Position numbers and translations under genes: made by a program | The notes under the pieces: generated by a model | What the model was told of the DNA's origin: nothing | Seen by the model: only the letters and a program-made list of their open reading frames with translations | Databases searched by the model: none | Assembly (NCBI RefSeq): GCF_001536285.1 | Contig: NZ_FAOZ01000001.1 | Span: 496,001-560,000 of the forward strand | Reading direction: 5' to 3' | From: Parafrankia irregularis | GTDB lineage: Bacteria > Actinomycetota > Actinomycetes > Frankiales > Frankiaceae | DNA length: 64,000 nt | Shown: positions 63,501-64,000 of the stretch, piece after piece | How positions within the stretch are numbered: position 1 is the stretch's first letter | Layout of the letters: the number at the start of each line of letters is the position of its first letter

Positions 63501-63739
63501 TAATCTGGAGATTTGCCAGCAAGGGCTTCGTCAAGAGTCGCGAGTTCCAGGAGCGCAGGGTAACAAACACGTTCAGGAGGTACTTCTACTTCAATCGCCG
63601 TTCCCAGGACGTCAGGCTCTACTACGTCGAGGGACGCGCCAGAGTGCGGCTCGGAGTCCCCATCATTCCCTGGTCCTACCCCGCGCCGGCCTTCTCGTCC
63701 GCCTGGAAACTGACGGGATACTGGACCGCATGGGTCTAG
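57596..63739 (+). CDS. Secreted RHS-repeat protein with variable C-terminal tip
   Basis: 2047 residues from the GTG at 57596 (CGGAG five bases upstream; an ATG at 57566 has none). A signal peptide (LLHVLCVLLVAVLASTVTQF) comes first, then a DNRLRE-type domain (nt about 58510-59000, AYPTTNYDTYQYLRVG), a fibronectin-III-like part (SYQWRSRAYDGVDYSQAWSG), and from nt about 60500 RHS/YD repeats such as YDTWGQATSQTDADSNTGTA and YDGEGRLAVYTYPNGLTNTT. The RHS core ends with LYNPVTGRFLSKDPVVGGSA and NPYDYVNQDPYNSFDFSG near nt 63390. The remaining about 115 residues are rich in Trp, Tyr, Phe and Arg and match no toxin family I know. RHS proteins encapsulate and deliver such tips; antagonism between bacteria is the usual role. 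Confidence 0.9.
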   Translation: MLRASPPHRRKPLLHVLCVLLVAVLASTVTQFLPALRASASAAPTEPAQATPTGPAERPDLISAQLAARAEKRRIEITNDRTETTSTFVNPDGTITVESFSGVHRIRRGDGWVLVDTTLALVDGKVTPKAAKADVVLSAGGGKAGGDVARLADAGREVAFAWPTALPAPELKGNVATYKAVAKDTDLQVEVTPTGFDVQIVAHTPAAAQAALNLPMRLKGVTAERTAGGELRLSGGGKLAARSPTPLMWDAHVDEKTGLPDRTRTVDSALSGGGTATPTLALRPDKKWLTDPARQYPVTIDPAAVLPDNFDADVASAYPTTNYDTYQYLRVGAYLGSVQRSFLKFDTTAIEGRHVTAATLNLWQAGSTTCDDQPTIVQGSAGLSSGATWNTQPASDGTTWGSASFNEGADNSCGAGPANIDITSLVQAWSSNGQPSPETLTLRAANETLDAQFKSFYSGDTLLPPQISTTYNSYPGTVANRSTSPCSAQCGGSPATVLTNSTRPVLSGASTDADGAPLRLDFEVWNSAGTTKITDGSVSDVSPNATASWTVPASVLTNGTSYQWRSRAYDGVDYSQAWSGWIPFTVDTTAPSAPTSLTSAAWTSGGWSTTTSGTISWTSPGGDTASFLYGLDEPSPSTETTGTTTPTLTPGAGLHTLYVRTKDKSGNLSPVASFGFGIGTGALASPAENARVQRFVILEGQAPSTQVSVTYQYHLGTSSSATWLDVPVADTVIDGTSTHPTWPAARNGSGVFDRQNWNLPGTLGGGSDGPVQLRACFRTSANVVSCTAARTIEFTRNAFGDSNVNSQVGPGTLALLTGDYSLSATDVSMPTYTGSLAVGRSTTTLTPPSATSDPSGVFGPGWTSDLQGPETGAAGSTLTDTTSTTNTVSLTSSEGTPSAYSRTGSGSYPYSYVGVGDTATDGSKLVKDSATQFTHTGADGTKTVFVSKTVGSATIWVTDRVEEPGSATTSTYTTDSAGRVTRILGPVPDGVTCTTLVAGCRALTFTYATSTTATGTTPATWGDYTGRLASISMSLNGASAVVVAQYRYDNTGHLREQYDPRLDSGGTHLSTTYAYNAAGQVSSYTPPGQETWTFGYDTYNRITTVSRARPAGAGTATQTIVYGLALTGSGAPIDMAAGVVDDWGQRDLPSWATAVFPASRVPSNPPVAADWPYADITYLNVDGREVNSASYGNGAWQITTTEHDSNGNVIRELGAENRNQAVTSTADTDPTVTALTDSAARAQLLDTDTVYSTDGVSVTDTFGPTHRIVDDTGAQYSARQHVHTDYDEGAPSSTDPYRLPTTVTTTIRLANGSDTEPRKTINGYEAKSGAAADTSGWTLRTPTTIATWMGGGSTPNIVRATYYNNAGNPVETRQPAANAAGTDAYTSVVSYYTATGSGSCVNASWTGLTCTTGPAAQPTSGNPLPVTSYTYNNLNQPLTKVDTVTSGSTTTRTTTYTYDTAGRPASEAIAASPAANGGTAVPTATYGYSTTTGLLTTTTASSITLTTGYDTWGQATSQTDADSNTGTATYDIDGQVATLNDGKGTYTYVYDTATEHRGLVTSLGVGAGSAPSTFSATYDGEGRLAVYTYPNGLTNTTRYNNSGEPTSLVYAKSGTPWLTFSQASSISGEIRSDTTAAAGKSIGYDLAGRLTSVVDAVSYGGPRSCTTRVYTYDADYNRTAVNSYPDAGGQPDTGNCSTTTTPMILSNAYDQADRITDTGYTYDLFGRTTAVPAADAGGTALTVGYYVNDLVESQTSGSATRTYALDPARRIRSWTDGSTTSTNHYTTASGDSPAWIGVTGGTWTRNILGIGGDLAAVQNSAGAVTLQLANLHGDVVATVDDSTGATAIASYAESDEFGHAYFASTAYARYGWLGTQQRSRDSLGGLVIMGVRLYNPVTGRFLSKDPVVGGSANPYDYVNQDPYNSFDFSGTQPTDYKQCPLGLQCSVSRVIFWYNPWPSNWRRDWVGSIIWRFASKGFVKSREFQERRVTNTFRRYFYFNRRSQDVRLYYVEGRARVRLGVPIIPWSYPAPAFSSAWKLTGYWTAWV

Positions 63740-63905
63740 AAAACCCAACGTCCGCAGACCCTCCACCAACTCCATGAGACCTGCCGGTTTCCGATGATCC
63801 TCGCGGTACCAGCAGTCCACGGAAATCCTCGGACCGACTCGGCCCACGTCAGGCGTCATCGGGCGAGCCGGCCTCGGGAATCACGCATCCGCTGAGCGCT
63901 GGAAG

Positions 63906-63944
63906 CCGCACTGGCATCGCGAAGGACCTGCGATGCCAGTGCGG
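63906..63944 (+). terminator. Terminator after the RHS gene
   Basis: Perfect 15-bp stem CCGCACTGGCATCGC / GCGATGCCAGTGCGG with a 9-base loop, 166 bases after the RHS stop and 37 before the next start. Confidence 0.75.
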
Positions 63945-63980
63945 TTCCGTCTGACGGGACTGCCGCCCTGGAGGGAGGCC

Positions 63981-64000
63981 ATGACGAGCGGCGGAGCCGA
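63981..64000 (+). CDS. Start of a further gene (partial)
   Basis: ATG at 63981 preceded by GGAGGGAGGCC, an excellent ribosome site, begins MTSGGA and runs off the window edge. Nothing can be said about the product. Its strand and position make it worth testing as an immunity gene for the RHS tip, although a strong hairpin separates the two. Confidence 0.5.

Noticed and set aside
61865-63859. 664-codon minus-strand frame opposite the RHS gene, considered as an immunity gene
   Set aside because: Almost all of it is antisense to RHS repeats and is Gly/Val-rich. Only the first 40 codons are outside the RHS gene, and no start signal is convincing.

Overview
The window is a piece of chromosome from a very GC-rich actinobacterium. 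Gene order in the first 17 kb (RNase E/G-like gene, radical SAM pair, rodA, PBP2, mreD, mreC, mreB, ndk, folC, clpX, clpP2, clpP1, tig) matches the conserved actinobacterial block best known from Streptomyces. Vocabulary, GTG starts, repeats of GGGGCGGTGCCCC type and the accessory content fit a Frankia-like member of the Frankiales; the genus is an inference, not a proof. No rRNA, CRISPR array or prophage is visible.

Layout. 1-17.3 kb, almost all on the minus strand: cell-shape and elongasome genes (mreB, mreC, mreD, PBP2, rodA), a tandem radical SAM/DUF2344 pair, nucleotide and folate enzymes (ndk, folC), and the Clp protease with trigger factor. 17.3-18.6 kb: tRNA-Pro and tRNA-Gly, then a gene-free stretch of hairpin-forming 47-bp tandem repeats. 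18.6-24.7 kb: a large two-domain methyltransferase, an L,D-transpeptidase lipoprotein, a BlaI/M56 sensor pair and a small TOBE regulator. 24.8-28.1 kb: a dihydroorotate dehydrogenase-like enzyme and a divergent MFS/TetR pair with a candidate operator. 28.2-39.3 kb: an FHA-FHA-ABC exporter, DUF1206, a RibD-C reductase, a lipoprotein, exonuclease III, a stranded IS200/IS605-type end, an Hsp20 gene with a candidate HspR box, DUF4230, a SpoIIE-type phosphatase and a small membrane protein.

39.8-49.3 kb: an ABC transporter pair preceded by a nine-codon leader ORF, a Tat-dependent extracytoplasmic protein, a polysaccharide flippase divergent from a GT4 glycosyltransferase, and several small unknown genes. 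49.5-53.1 kb: a long palindrome, a divergent TetR/MFS pair with a repeated operator, DUF2267 and an FkbM methyltransferase. 53.3-56.4 kb: the most unusual locus. A Nudix/NrtR-type regulator with an intact Nudix box faces, across two 15-bp palindromes, a translationally coupled pair made of an SPFH (band 7) protein and a divergent NAD kinase-like protein. 56.4-64 kb: a solitary IS3 orfA remnant and a 6-kb secreted RHS-repeat protein with an unrecognised C-terminal tip, followed by a strong terminator and the first codons of another gene.

How the genes work together: the first block is housekeeping (wall elongation and protein quality control). The rest consists of small regulator/transporter modules, envelope and polysaccharide functions, and two candidate novel modules: NrtR-SPFH-NADK-like, and the RHS tip with no recognised partner. 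Functions are read from motifs by eye; no database search was run.
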